From an uncultured Oscillospiraceae bacterium (GTDB lineage Bacteria > Bacillota > Clostridia > Oscillospirales > Oscillospiraceae): a DNA stretch of 64,000 nucleotides. The notes beneath the pieces are model-generated. The model was given only the letters and a program-made list of their open reading frames with translations, was not told the origin of the DNA and made no database searches. A program made the translations under genes and the position numbers. Where the stretch lies: NCBI GenBank assembly GCA_934561515.1, contig CAKTGM010000007.1:1-64000 (forward strand), read 5' to 3'. Positions 48,761 through 57,426 of this stretch are shown here, piece after piece. Numbering within the stretch: position 1 is the stretch's first letter; every line of letters begins with the position of its first letter.

Positions 48761-50785
48761 TTACTTGATGAACCAGAGGTCCATGTCGACGTTGCCCTTG
48801 ATGCCGGGGACGCTTCCCTTGGACGTATACTGCCACATGGCAAAGTCATAGTAGAACGTCGGCGCATCGGTGCTGTAGTTGGCGTACCAGAGCGGGTATT
48901 CCATGACCTGACTGAGATCGTACTTGATGTAGCCTGCGTAGTTGTTGATGTAGATCATCGCATCGTAGCCTGCGTCCTCGATGATCTTGCAGAAGGCGCG
49001 CGCACAGGCGCAGAGCACGCTCGTCTCGATGCCGTAGGTGCGGGCGCTCGACTTGCCGATGACCTCCCAGTCGAAGACGACGGGGCCGGTGATGCTGTGG
49101 CCGCGCAGCTTATCGAGCACGAAGTAGGCTTCCTCCTCTGCCTCAGCTACGCTGATGGCCTGCGAGAAGAAGTACGCGCCCACCTGAAGCCCCGCGGCGG
49201 CCGCGCCGTCGGCGTATTCGTCAAACCTCGGGTCGGCGAAGACCGCGCCTGCGGTGTAGCCGCGACCGCCCACGCGCGCGATGGCAAACTCAATGCCGCT
49301 GCCCGCGACCGCCGTCCAGTCGATATCGCCCTGATACTGCGACACGTCAATGCCGAGGCGCGTGCGCACGCTGGGGTCATTGTAGCGCATGATGCTGCCG
49401 CTTCTCGAGAAGGCGGACTTATCGTAATTGTTCGTCGGAACGCCCTCCAGCACGTCGAGCGTGTAGTCGCCGTAGTGGATCTTCTGCTTGGTGTTGGTGG
49501 CGTTCGCCCGGTAGATGCGCCACACGATCGTCGCCACCTCCGCGCGCGTGATGCTCTCGTTCGGGCAGAAGAGCGTCTGCTCGCCGACGGTTGTGCCGAT
49601 GAAGATGCCCGCCTCGTAAAGAGCGGTCGCGTAGCCGTCGTTCACATCGGCAAAGGGGGAGGCGCTGGCCGACGCGCCGTAGCCCATGGCCTTGGCTGCA
49701 AGACGCGCGACCTCAAGGCGGCTGATGGGAGAATCGAGCGCTTCGGCCTTGTCGCGCGAAAGATAGCTCATGGAGAGCGCGTAGGTGCCGTAGCCGCTGG
49801 CCCAGTGCGCGGTCGTGGGAGCCTGCTGCTTGTGCCCCGTTGCGAGCAGCACGAGCTTGAGCATCTCGCCCGTGCTCGTGGCGCGGTTGGGGGCAAAGGT
49901 GCCGTCGCCGTTGCCGCCGACGATGCCCTGCGCGCTCAGCTCCATCACATAGTCATAGAACCAGTCGCCCGGCTTCACGTCGGAATACGTCGTGCCGGTG
50001 TAGCTGTTTGCGTTCCATGCGGCGGTCGCGGTGACGCTGCCGGCGGCGATGCTGTTTTCCGTCAGCACCGCGCCGGATGCGGTTTTGAGGCCTGCGAACG
50101 TGCAGCCGAGCTTTTCCATCGCGGGGAAGCTGCCGTAGGCCGTGCCGCGCTGGTAGACGCGGAAATCCGTCTCATACGACACGCCGTCTTCCTTGTTGAT
50201 GATGAGATAGGCGAACTCCGCCTCCGCGGCGGCGGTGCTGCCGTCTAAGTAGAGCGCCGCCTCCTGAAGCCTGCGGTCGGCAAGGCCCGGTTGCGCCTGA
50301 CCGCCGGAGTGGCACCACTCGCCGAAGGCCTGCGCCACCTCAAGGCGCGTGGCCTGCACCTCGCCGCCGGCGATCTTCACGAGCTTGCTCGTGCCGCTCA
50401 TCCAGCCTGAGCCGTAGTTGTAGCTAAAGCAGATGAGCGCGTCGAACTGGCCCTGCGTGGGCGTGATGCCGCGGCGGGCGAAAAAGTCGTTCAGCTTGAC
50501 CTCAAAGGCCGCGATCTTGCCGAGCAGGAGCGTTTCCGCCTCCTGCTGGGTGATGCCGCCAGGGTAATCGTCCGCGCCGCATTCCGTGCCGTAGCCGATG
50601 TACCACTTGCCGTTCGCGCTGTATTTCTCCGCGCGGAAGCCCTCTTCCTCTTCAATCTGGCGGATGGCCGCGCTGCCCGCGGTCATCATTGGGCCGCTTG
50701 CCAGCGCCGGGATGCACAGCTGCCATGCAAGGCACAGCGCCAGCAGCAGCGCCAGCGGCGTTTTTCTTTGTGCGGTAAGTTTCAT
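48761..50785 (-). CDS. Secreted cell-wall hydrolase with GH24 lysozyme, SLH repeats and GH25 muramidase
   Basis: A 674-residue exported protein. Residues 1-30 are a signal peptide ending ALAS. Residues 38-180 look like a phage-type GH24 lysozyme: EEEEGFRAEKY with likely catalytic Glu48, WYIGYGTE, and QFDALICFSYNYG. Three SLH-like repeats (about 266-318, 325-370, 377-427) should bind secondary wall polymer. Residues 475-674 are GH25: GIDVSQYQG (Asp480) and VVFDWEVIG (Asp572, Glu574). Both enzymatic domains would cut the MurNAc-GlcNAc bond, so the protein has two muramidase centres around a wall anchor. Monocistronic with a strong promoter. Roles may be wall remodelling or predation on neighbours. 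Confidence 0.9.
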   Translation of the reverse strand: MKLTAQRKTPLALLLALCLAWQLCIPALASGPMMTAGSAAIRQIEEEEGFRAEKYSANGKWYIGYGTECGADDYPGGITQQEAETLLLGKIAAFEVKLNDFFARRGITPTQGQFDALICFSYNYGSGWMSGTSKLVKIAGGEVQATRLEVAQAFGEWCHSGGQAQPGLADRRLQEAALYLDGSTAAAEAEFAYLIINKEDGVSYETDFRVYQRGTAYGSFPAMEKLGCTFAGLKTASGAVLTENSIAAGSVTATAAWNANSYTGTTYSDVKPGDWFYDYVMELSAQGIVGGNGDGTFAPNRATSTGEMLKLVLLATGHKQQAPTTAHWASGYGTYALSMSYLSRDKAEALDSPISRLEVARLAAKAMGYGASASASPFADVNDGYATALYEAGIFIGTTVGEQTLFCPNESITRAEVATIVWRIYRANATNTKQKIHYGDYTLDVLEGVPTNNYDKSAFSRSGSIMRYNDPSVRTRLGIDVSQYQGDIDWTAVAGSGIEFAIARVGGRGYTAGAVFADPRFDEYADGAAAAGLQVGAYFFSQAISVAEAEEEAYFVLDKLRGHSITGPVVFDWEVIGKSSARTYGIETSVLCACARAFCKIIEDAGYDAMIYINNYAGYIKYDLSQVMEYPLWYANYSTDAPTFYYDFAMWQYTSKGSVPGIKGNVDMDLWFIK

Positions 50786-50845
50786 ATTCGCTCTCCTTTG
50801 CCCGGCGGGAGACGCAGCGCCCCGCCTGAAATCAGATTTGTCCGC

Positions 50846-50874
50846 AGTATATCATAGGTTTACATAAAAATCAA
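50846..50874 (-). promoter_or_regulatory. Promoter of the wall hydrolase gene
   Basis: Minus strand TTGATT (50869-50874), 17-base spacer, TATACT (50846-50851); leader about 55 bases, AAAGGAGAG before the ATG. Confidence 0.7.
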
Positions 50875-50897
50875 CCAGACTTCGCGCCGATTCGTGT

Positions 50898-50936
50898 AAA
50901 AAACCCGCGCTTCACCGCCGTTCGGCAAAGCGCGGG
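50898..50936 (-). terminator. Terminator of the FliB-like gene
   Basis: CCCGCGCTT (50904-50912) pairs with 50928-50936; on the minus strand the stem is followed by TTTTTT. Confidence 0.8.
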
Positions 50937-50943
50937 GGAGAAT

Positions 50944-51885
50944 TCACATCAGCGCGTCGAAGAGCGCGTTCAGGTTGTCGTCGGAGTATTCGACCTCCGC
51001 GCTGTAGAGGCGGCAGAGCTCGATCTGGTCGCTGACGGTGAAGCTGCCGTGCAGCCTTTCGTGCAGCGCGCCGAGGGCGAAGAGCAGCTGCACCGACGCT
51101 GCGGCGAACGCCGCCTTGCTCGATACGTCCCCGTCGTCGAGCGCCGCCGGCACATGGCGGTAGAGGAAGTAGACGAGCAGCTGCTCATACTCCGTCTCGC
51201 GCTCGCTCATGCGGGAAGCAAAGTCGGAAAGCGGCAGTGCGTCCGCGTGGCTGTGCAGCGCTTGTAAAAGCGCCGTCCACCGCTCATCCATGCGTTCGAG
51301 CGAGAGGTAAAGCTCCGCCCACTGCTTGAGCGAAATGGCAGGCAGTGCCGCGCCGCAGAGCGAGAGCATCTTCTCCATGCGGGAAAAGATCGGCTGCGCT
51401 CTCTCCTGCGCGGCGGCAAAGAGCCGTTCGCGCAGCGCAAGCAGCGCGCGCTCCTCTGCGTCAAGCGTTCCCTCGCCCGTCACGACGATCGCCGTCTTCT
51501 CCTGCTTTGTCAGGATGAGGCGCGCGGCCTCCTCGCAGCAGAGACCCACGCCGATCTCCGTGCGCTCCGAGAAAAAGCTGCGGTAGCGCGGATGGTCGCG
51601 GCAGATCTGGCAGAGCATATCCTCCCCGCCGTACAAAATAAGGTCGCAGAGGTTCTTTTCGTTCAGGAAGGGGCAGCGCTCGTGCGCGCCGAGGAGAAAG
51701 TGCGGCGCGTCGCCGTCCTCGGAGATGCCTGTGCGCAGGCGCTCACCCATTTTACCGCCGATGCGGCGGTAAGAGGCGAGCGTGTCCTCGTCCACATCGA
51801 TCTCCCAGCCGATGCAGCAGCTGTGGCGGCAGCGGCCGGCGATGCAGGAAAACTGCGGGTAATAGTCCGGATATGCGTGTTGCAC
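50944..51885 (-). CDS. FliB family protein (flagellin lysine-N-methylase-like)
   Basis: A 313-residue Cys-rich protein with the FliB N-terminal pattern: YYPQFSCIAGRCRHSCCIGWEI gives Cys14, Cys19, Cys23 and Cys24, and further Cys occur in ERCPFLNEKNLC, LCQICRDHPRYR and GLCCEEAARL (to about residue 120). Such a cluster probably binds an iron-sulfur centre, as in radical or redox enzymes. FliB of Salmonella methylates flagellin lysines. No flagellar gene is in this window, and many clostridial homologues are not near flagellar genes, so the substrate is open. Starts at GTG 51883-51885 after AGGAGG. Confidence 0.85.
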   Translation of the reverse strand: MQHAYPDYYPQFSCIAGRCRHSCCIGWEIDVDEDTLASYRRIGGKMGERLRTGISEDGDAPHFLLGAHERCPFLNEKNLCDLILYGGEDMLCQICRDHPRYRSFFSERTEIGVGLCCEEAARLILTKQEKTAIVVTGEGTLDAEERALLALRERLFAAAQERAQPIFSRMEKMLSLCGAALPAISLKQWAELYLSLERMDERWTALLQALHSHADALPLSDFASRMSERETEYEQLLVYFLYRHVPAALDDGDVSSKAAFAAASVQLLFALGALHERLHGSFTVSDQIELCRLYSAEVEYSDDNLNALFDALM

Positions 51886-51990
51886 TTCTCATTTCCTCCT
51901 GTGAATGCGCTTGCTGCATTTTTCGCCATTATAAGGCGCGGCGCCGCGCTTTGCAACGCCGATTTCCGAAAGCGGCGCAAAAGGCGGCAA

Positions 51991-52022
51991 ACGGCCGCCG
52001 CTCCCAAAGGAGCGGCGGCCGT
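51991..52022 (-). terminator. Hairpin after ackA
   Basis: 14-bp perfect GC-rich stem (51991-52004 with 52009-52022), four-base loop, short T run on the minus strand. Confidence 0.6.
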
Positions 52023-52085
52023 ATCGGTTCGTTTGCTCTGTCCCCGGCGCAGAGAAAGTGGGGGCGGCGCGCCACGGAAAAGAGA

Positions 52086-53285
52086 TCAGCCGACGAGCGC
52101 GGCGGTGTCCGTAGCGATCATGAGCTCCTCGTTCGTGGGGATGAGGAGAACGGTGACCTTGGAGTCGGGCGCGGAGATGACGCGCTCCTCGCCGCGGACC
52201 TTGTTGGCGTCCTCGTCCATCTTGATGCCCATGAACTCGAGGCCGGAGGCGATCTCCATGCGCTCGGGCGCGTCGTTCTCGCCGACGCCCGCGGTGAAGA
52301 CGATGGCGTCCACGCCGCCCATGGCGGCAGCATACGCGCCGATGAGCTTCTTCACCTCGTAGGCGAACTTGCTGCGGGCGAGCTGGCAGCGCTCGTTGCC
52401 CTCTTCCGCGGCGATCTCGAGATCACGGAAGTCGGAGCTGAGGCCGCTGATGCCCTGCATGCCGGACTTCTTGTTGAGGATGTTGAGCATCTCGGTGATG
52501 TCCATGCCGTACTTGTTCATCAGGAACTCGAGGATACCGGCGTCGAGGTCGCCGGCGCGGGTGCCCATGGGGAGACCTGCGAGCGGGGTGAAGCCCATGG
52601 AGGTATCCACGCTCTTGCCGCCGTCGACCGCGGTGACGGAGGAGCCGTTGCCGAGGTGGCAGGTGATCAGCTTGAGCTGCTCGATGGGCTTGCCGAGCAT
52701 ATCGGCCGCGCGCTGGGAGACATACTTGTGAGAGGTGCCGTGGAAGCCGTAGCGGCGGACCTTGTCCTTTTCATAGTACTCGTAGGGGAGGGCATAGGTA
52801 TAGGCAACGGGGGGCATGGTCTGGTGGAAGGCGGTATCGAACACGGCAACCATGGGAACGCCGGGCATGAGCGCCTGGCAGGCCTTGATGCCGATGATGT
52901 TGGCGGGGTTGTGGAGCGGGGCGAGGGGGTTGCACTCCTCGATGGTGTGCATGACCTCGTCGGTGATGACGACGGACTTGGCAAACTTCTCGCCGCCGTG
53001 GACGACGCGGTGGCCGACAGCGTCGATCTCCTTCATCGAGGCGACGACGCCGTTCTTCTCGTCAACAAGGGCGTTGAGCACGGTCTGGATGGCCTCGCTG
53101 TGGGTGGGCATGGAGACCGCGGCCTCCTTGATGGTCTCCTTGCCGGGCAGCTGGGGCTTGTAGGTGAAGCGGCCGTCGATGCCGATGCGCTCGCAAAGAC
53201 CCTTGGCAAGCAGCTCGCCGGAGGCGGGGTTGAGCAGCTGATACTTCAGGGAGGAAGAGCCTGCGTTAATGACCAATACGTTCAT
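52086..53285 (-). CDS. ackA: Acetate kinase
   Basis: A 399-residue ASKHA-fold kinase that makes ATP from acetyl phosphate during fermentation. NAGSSSLKY (7-15), VGHRVVHGGEKF, AVFDTAFHQTMP and CHLGNGSSV are the signatures. The ATG at 53283-53285 follows AAAGGAG; the frame stays open far upstream (to 53972) but that part is antisense to tmcAL. No phosphotransacetylase gene is adjacent. The gene is divergent from tmcAL, whose product uses acetate. Confidence 0.97.
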   Translation of the reverse strand: MNVLVINAGSSSLKYQLLNPASGELLAKGLCERIGIDGRFTYKPQLPGKETIKEAAVSMPTHSEAIQTVLNALVDEKNGVVASMKEIDAVGHRVVHGGEKFAKSVVITDEVMHTIEECNPLAPLHNPANIIGIKACQALMPGVPMVAVFDTAFHQTMPPVAYTYALPYEYYEKDKVRRYGFHGTSHKYVSQRAADMLGKPIEQLKLITCHLGNGSSVTAVDGGKSVDTSMGFTPLAGLPMGTRAGDLDAGILEFLMNKYGMDITEMLNILNKKSGMQGISGLSSDFRDLEIAAEEGNERCQLARSKFAYEVKKLIGAYAAAMGGVDAIVFTAGVGENDAPERMEIASGLEFMGIKMDEDANKVRGEERVISAPDSKVTVLLIPTNEELMIATDTAALVG

Positions 53286-53376
53286 AAGTATACTCCTTTT
53301 TTCGAGGGCGGCTTGCAAAGCGCCCGGATTTCCGATAGAATGATAAAAACGATCGGTGTAGAAATCATACGGTATC

Positions 53377-53404
53377 ATTATAGCAAACTTTTTTTCAAAC
53401 ACAA
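53377..53404 (-). promoter_or_regulatory. Promoter of ackA
   Basis: Minus strand TTGTGT (53399-53404), 16-base spacer, TATAAT (53377-53382); leader about 85 bases. An obvious plus-strand promoter for tmcAL was not found. Confidence 0.6.
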
Positions 53405-53454
53405 GCAAATTTAACAAAACGTAACTCTTTTGTAACCGCTTTGAGAGGACTTTC

Positions 53455-54651
53455 ATGGACGCAATTGGTATAATAACAGAGTATAATCCCTTCCACCACG
53501 GCCACAAATGGCAGCTCGACGAGCTGCGGCGGCGCTTCGGCGCGGATACAGGCATCGTCTGCGCGATGAGCGGAAGCTTTGTCCAGCGCGGCGATTTTGC
53601 TATCGAGCGCGCGCACGCGCGCGCGGAAGCGGCGGTGCGCGGCGGCGCGGATCTTGTGCTGGAGCTGCCGCTGCCGTGGGCCATCGCATCGGCGGAGGGC
53701 TTTGCGCGCGGCGGCGTTGCGGTCCTGGATGCAACGGGGCTTGTCAGCGTGCTGGCCTTTGGCAGCGAGTGCGGCGAGACGGAGATGCTGCTGCGCGCGG
53801 CGGAAGCGCTGCTGCGCGCGGATTTTCCTTCGGCGCTGCGCGAAGCGCTCGCGGCGGGCACATCCTTTGCAAGCGCGCGCGAGGCGGCGGCAAGGGCGCT
53901 CATCGGCGAGGACGCCGCCGTGCTCAAAAATCCGAACGATATTCTCGGCGTTGAATACTGCAAGGCGATCATCGAAAGCGGCAGCGCGATCGTGCCGCTG
54001 GCAATGGCGCGGCGGGCCGTGGGCCACGACGAGGGCGCAGCGGAGGGCTTTGCTTCGGCGAGCTACATCCGCGGCCTGCTTGCGCGCGGGGAGGACGCGA
54101 CCGCCTTTCTGACAGAGGAGAGCGCCGCGATCTACGCGCGCGAATGCGCGGCGGGACGCGCGCCGGTGACGATGCGGGGAGCGGAGCGCGCGATCCTCTC
54201 TCGGCTGCGCACAATGGAAGAAGGGGACTTTGCCCGCTTCGATGGCGGGCGCGAGGGGCTTTACCGCCGCTTTTACGACGCGGCGCGCACGGCCTCGTCC
54301 ATTGAGGAGCTGCTCGGCGCGGCGAAGACAAAGCGCTACGCCTATGCGCGGCTGCGGCGGATGCTGCTCGCAGCCTATCTCGGCGTGACGGCGGAGGATA
54401 TGCCGCCGCGCGTGCCGTATCTGCGCGTGCTGGCGTGCAGTGAGCGCGGGCGTAAAATGCTCAGAGAAATGAAACAGACGGCGCAGGCGCCGGTGCTCGT
54501 CAAGAGCGCCGATGTGCGCGCGCTGGACGCACGCGCGCAAAGGCTCTTCGAGCTTTCCGCGCGCGCAGAGGATCAGTATGTCCTCGCCTATCCTGACCTT
54601 GCTTCGGCGCGGGGCGGGAGCGCGTGGACGAGCGGGCCGGTGATCGTTTGA
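53455..54651 (+). CDS. tmcAL: tRNA(Met) cytidine acetate ligase
   Basis: A 398-residue nucleotidyltransferase-like enzyme (YlbM family) that forms N4-acetylcytidine at the wobble base of elongator tRNA-Met using acetate and ATP. The nucleotide motif is EYNPFHHGH (9-17), then MSGSFVQRGDFAI and the NDILGVEYCKAI block near 163-174. Length and start (ATG after GAGAGGA) are normal. It faces ackA back to back; both handle acetate, and the pairing recurs in Firmicutes. Confidence 0.92.
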   Translation: MDAIGIITEYNPFHHGHKWQLDELRRRFGADTGIVCAMSGSFVQRGDFAIERAHARAEAAVRGGADLVLELPLPWAIASAEGFARGGVAVLDATGLVSVLAFGSECGETEMLLRAAEALLRADFPSALREALAAGTSFASAREAAARALIGEDAAVLKNPNDILGVEYCKAIIESGSAIVPLAMARRAVGHDEGAAEGFASASYIRGLLARGEDATAFLTEESAAIYARECAAGRAPVTMRGAERAILSRLRTMEEGDFARFDGGREGLYRRFYDAARTASSIEELLGAAKTKRYAYARLRRMLLAAYLGVTAEDMPPRVPYLRVLACSERGRKMLREMKQTAQAPVLVKSADVRALDARAQRLFELSARAEDQYVLAYPDLASARGGSAWTSGPVIV

Positions 54652-54681
54652 TCGCCGCCGCGACCGGGAAAGGAGATCACG

Positions 54682-56043
54682 ATGAAAAAATGCTGGACGG
54701 CGCTGCTGGCGCTGGCGCTCATGCTGAATCTCGCCGCCTGCGGCGCGGGGGGCGGGGACGGTGCGGCGGATGATGTCCCCGCAGCGCCGGAGCTGCGCTT
54801 GGCAATGACGAAGAACGTTTACGAGGACGAGCACCGGGCCGACGACGGCACGCTGCTCTTTTCCGAGTACTACGAGCTGCCGCAGCTTGAACTGCGGGAC
54901 GAAGAGGGAAAGGTCTACGCGCAGAATGAGAATACGGCGGGCGGCGGCGCGGAAAAGGCGCAGCTGCGCAAGATACAGCAAACGTTCAATACCGAGATGG
55001 AGAATGTGCTCGCGGTGCTGCGCGCGAACGCCGCGGAGGAGGCGGAAAGCGCCAAGGAGGTATATGCCGGTGTCGGCTCAGACTTATTCTCCGAGGGCGG
55101 CTACTGGGCGAGCGAGCTGACGATCAGCGATGTGTATGAAGTCGAGGGAAAGCTTTTGAGCGTCGCGGCGGACGGCTACACCTACTATGGCGGCGTGCAT
55201 CCCAACACCTACAGCTGCGCGTGGAACTTTGACCTGACGACGGGCAAATTCCTCTCGGTCGATACGCTCGCCTCGGCGGAGGGCAACCTGAACGGAACGA
55301 CGCTGCAAGCGTGCATCAGTCAGGAGCTTTTTCAGCAGGTCTACGAGCAGGACCTGAGCGAGCTGTATTTTGACGATTACGACTCCTATCTGACGGATTT
55401 CCCGTCGTTTGCAACGCTGCACTTCACCGCCTCCGGCGTCACGGTGCGCTTTGATAACTATGTCATCGCGCCCTACGCAGCAGGCCCGCAGATCTTCGAC
55501 GTGGGTTATGACGCCTTCTACAATGCGCTCAGTGAGCACGCGCAGTCCCTGCTGGATATTTCTCCGGAAATGAGCGTGCTGGTCGACTTTGACACGGCAG
55601 AGACGCTGTGGGCGTGGTTCAACATGACCACGCCGCCCGTCAGCTGCGGCAGCGCGGACGAGACAGAGATCAACGGCTACACCTATAACCGGGTGGACAT
55701 TCCCGGCGTTTCGACGATGGCGGAGCTGCGCGCACTGCTGTGCCGGTACTTTGATGAAGCGCTGGCCGACGAGTGGCTTGAAACGTCCGGACGCTTTGCG
55801 GAATCGGACGGAACGCTTTACGCGCTCTGCGCCGACCGCGGCTATAACATGGAGATAGCATCGGAGGAGCACAGCGCCGCGCTCAGCGGCAAGGGCGGCA
55901 CGGTGACGCAGACGATCGCCCTTCAGGATTGGGACGACGACGCGGGCAGCTGGGTGCTCACCGGCGAGATGGAGACCTACGAATACCCCTTCACGCTCGT
56001 GGACGGCCACGCGGTATTCTCCGCCTTCCCCTGCCCGTACTGA
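54682..56043 (+). CDS. Lipoprotein with DUF3298-type and IseA-like regions
   Basis: A 453-residue lipoprotein. The lipobox LNLAAC places the lipidated Cys at 20. Residues about 45-290 resemble the DUF4163/DUF3298 (RsiV-like) pair: YYELPQLEL, TYYGGVHPNTYSCAWNFDLTTGKFLSVD-like pattern and FDNYVIAPYAAGPQIF. Residues about 325-450 (YNRVDIPGVSTMAELRALL, DGTLYALCADRGYN) resemble the IseA DL-endopeptidase-inhibitor family. RsiV binds lysozyme; IseA blocks wall hydrolases. If both calls hold, this would be a wall-enzyme sensor or inhibitor at the membrane surface. AAAGGAG precedes the ATG, 30 bases after tmcAL. Confidence 0.75.
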   Translation: MKKCWTALLALALMLNLAACGAGGGDGAADDVPAAPELRLAMTKNVYEDEHRADDGTLLFSEYYELPQLELRDEEGKVYAQNENTAGGGAEKAQLRKIQQTFNTEMENVLAVLRANAAEEAESAKEVYAGVGSDLFSEGGYWASELTISDVYEVEGKLLSVAADGYTYYGGVHPNTYSCAWNFDLTTGKFLSVDTLASAEGNLNGTTLQACISQELFQQVYEQDLSELYFDDYDSYLTDFPSFATLHFTASGVTVRFDNYVIAPYAAGPQIFDVGYDAFYNALSEHAQSLLDISPEMSVLVDFDTAETLWAWFNMTTPPVSCGSADETEINGYTYNRVDIPGVSTMAELRALLCRYFDEALADEWLETSGRFAESDGTLYALCADRGYNMEIASEEHSAALSGKGGTVTQTIALQDWDDDAGSWVLTGEMETYEYPFTLVDGHAVFSAFPCPY

Positions 56044-56055
56044 AAAAGAAAGACG

Positions 56056-56085
56056 AAAAGGCTGACCCTTTTGGGTCAGCCTTTT
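56056..56085. terminator. Bidirectional intrinsic terminator
   Basis: 13-bp perfect stem (56056-56068 with 56073-56085), TTTT loop, A and T runs, between convergent genes. Confidence 0.88.
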
Positions 56086-56103
56086 TTGTGCTCTTATGTA
56101 AAC

Positions 56104-56784
56104 TCAGCGGTAGCGCTCGCGGTGGGCGGTCATGATGTCGGCGAGCAGCACGCCGTTGTCGGGCGGGGTGTAGGTGATGGCGTTCGCGCCCGCGGCGATG
56201 GTCTTGCGGATGGTCTCGTCCTTCGGTCCGCCGGTTGCGATGATGGGGATCTCAGGGTGGCGCGCGCGGAGCGCGGCGACGAGCTGCGGCGTTTCCGAAG
56301 CGGCGGAGACGTTCAGGATGTCAGCGCCCGCGGCGATACGCGCCTCGGTGTCCTGCGTGGCGGAGACGATGGTCGCAACAACGGGAATGTCGATATGCGC
56401 GCGGATGTCGCGCATGATGTCGGCTGAAACGGGGGCGTTGAGCACAACGCCGTAAGCGCCGCAGTGCTCGGCCTCCATCGCCTGCGCAACGGAGCGCGCG
56501 CCGGAGGTAAAGCCGCCGCCGACGCCGCAGAAGACCGGCATATCCGCCACGCTGATGATGGCGCGGGCGATGCGCGGCTGGGGCGTGAAGGGATAAACGG
56601 CGATCACCGCGTCGGCATTGCAGCTTGCAATGGTGGCAACGTCGGTGGAGAAGACAAAGGATTTGATCGTTCGGCCGAAGATGCGGATGCCGCTGCACTC
56701 CTCGATGCATTCAGGCACCATCAGCATGTGGTTGCGGAGCTTACCGCTGTAGCTCGGCGTGGGCGTTGGGGTAAAATCGCTCAT
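56104..56784 (-). CDS. Putative (beta/alpha)8-barrel protein of unknown function
   Basis: A 226-residue protein with a ribulose-phosphate-binding-barrel look: alternating strands and helices, IPVVATIVSATQDTEARIAAGADILNVS near 135-165, PIIATGGPKDETIRKTIAAGANAITY near 180-205, similar to the phosphate-gripping ends of NanE, ThiG or HisA-like enzymes. No specific catalytic set is recognised. GGAAAGGAAGG precedes the ATG. It is the third gene of a likely rhomboid-HD-barrel transcription unit. Confidence 0.6.
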   Translation of the reverse strand: MSDFTPTPTPSYSGKLRNHMLMVPECIEECSGIRIFGRTIKSFVFSTDVATIASCNADAVIAVYPFTPQPRIARAIISVADMPVFCGVGGGFTSGARSVAQAMEAEHCGAYGVVLNAPVSADIMRDIRAHIDIPVVATIVSATQDTEARIAAGADILNVSAASETPQLVAALRARHPEIPIIATGGPKDETIRKTIAAGANAITYTPPDNGVLLADIMTAHRERYR

Positions 56785-56841
56785 AGAAGCACCTTCCTTT
56801 CCGCAGGTATAAAGATGACCGTAAAATTGGTATAGGGGGGA

Positions 56842-57405
56842 TCAGTCAACGTGACTGCTTGCGCGCATGGCGAGGATCGTCCGCTCGATGAGCGTGTCGA
56901 GGTCCCAGCCGAGCATTTCTGCGCCGCGCTCAATGACCTCGCGCGAGCAGCCGGCGGCAAATTTTTTGTCCTTGTATTTCTTCTTGACGGATTTGACTTC
57001 AAGGTCGCTGACGCTCCTGCTCGGGCGCATGAGCGCGGCCGCGCCGATGAGGCCCGTGAGCTCGTCGGTTGCGAAGAGGACCTTTTCCATCTCGTGCTGC
57101 GGCTCGGGGAGACCATCAAAGTGCAGCCCGTAGCCATGGCTCGCGGCGGCGCGGATGAGGCGCTCGTCAAGCCCCGCTTCGCGCATGAGCTGCTGCGACT
57201 TGATGCAGTGCTCGTCGGGATACATCTCAAAGTCGAGGTCGTGCAGAAGCCCGACGATCTCCCAGAAATCCGCTTCGTCGCCATAGCCGAGCGTTTCTGC
57301 GTACCAGCGCATGACGTCGGCCACGGTATTGGCGTGCTTTAAGTGGAATTCACCCTTGTTGTATCGCGTGAGAAGCTCCCACGCCTGCTCTTTGGTATAC
57401 GCCAT
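56842..57405 (-). CDS. HD domain phosphohydrolase-like protein
   Basis: A 187-residue single-domain HD protein. Metal residues are His in HLKHANTVADVM (about 21-32), the HD pair in VGLLHDLDFEMYPDEH (His54-Asp55 region) and further ASHGYG near 88-93. Such small HD proteins often hydrolyse nucleotides or phosphate esters; the substrate is unknown. It begins 22 bases after the rhomboid-like gene. Confidence 0.85.
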   Translation of the reverse strand: MAYTKEQAWELLTRYNKGEFHLKHANTVADVMRWYAETLGYGDEADFWEIVGLLHDLDFEMYPDEHCIKSQQLMREAGLDERLIRAAASHGYGLHFDGLPEPQHEMEKVLFATDELTGLIGAAALMRPSRSVSDLEVKSVKKKYKDKKFAAGCSREVIERGAEMLGWDLDTLIERTILAMRASSHVD

Positions 57406-57426
57406 AAAAACAATGCCCCCTTTAGC

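Noticed and set aside
53286..53972. Upstream extension of ackA to a 628-residue protein
   Set aside because: The extra part is antisense to tmcAL and lies beyond the ackA promoter and ribosome site; AckA of 399 residues is complete.
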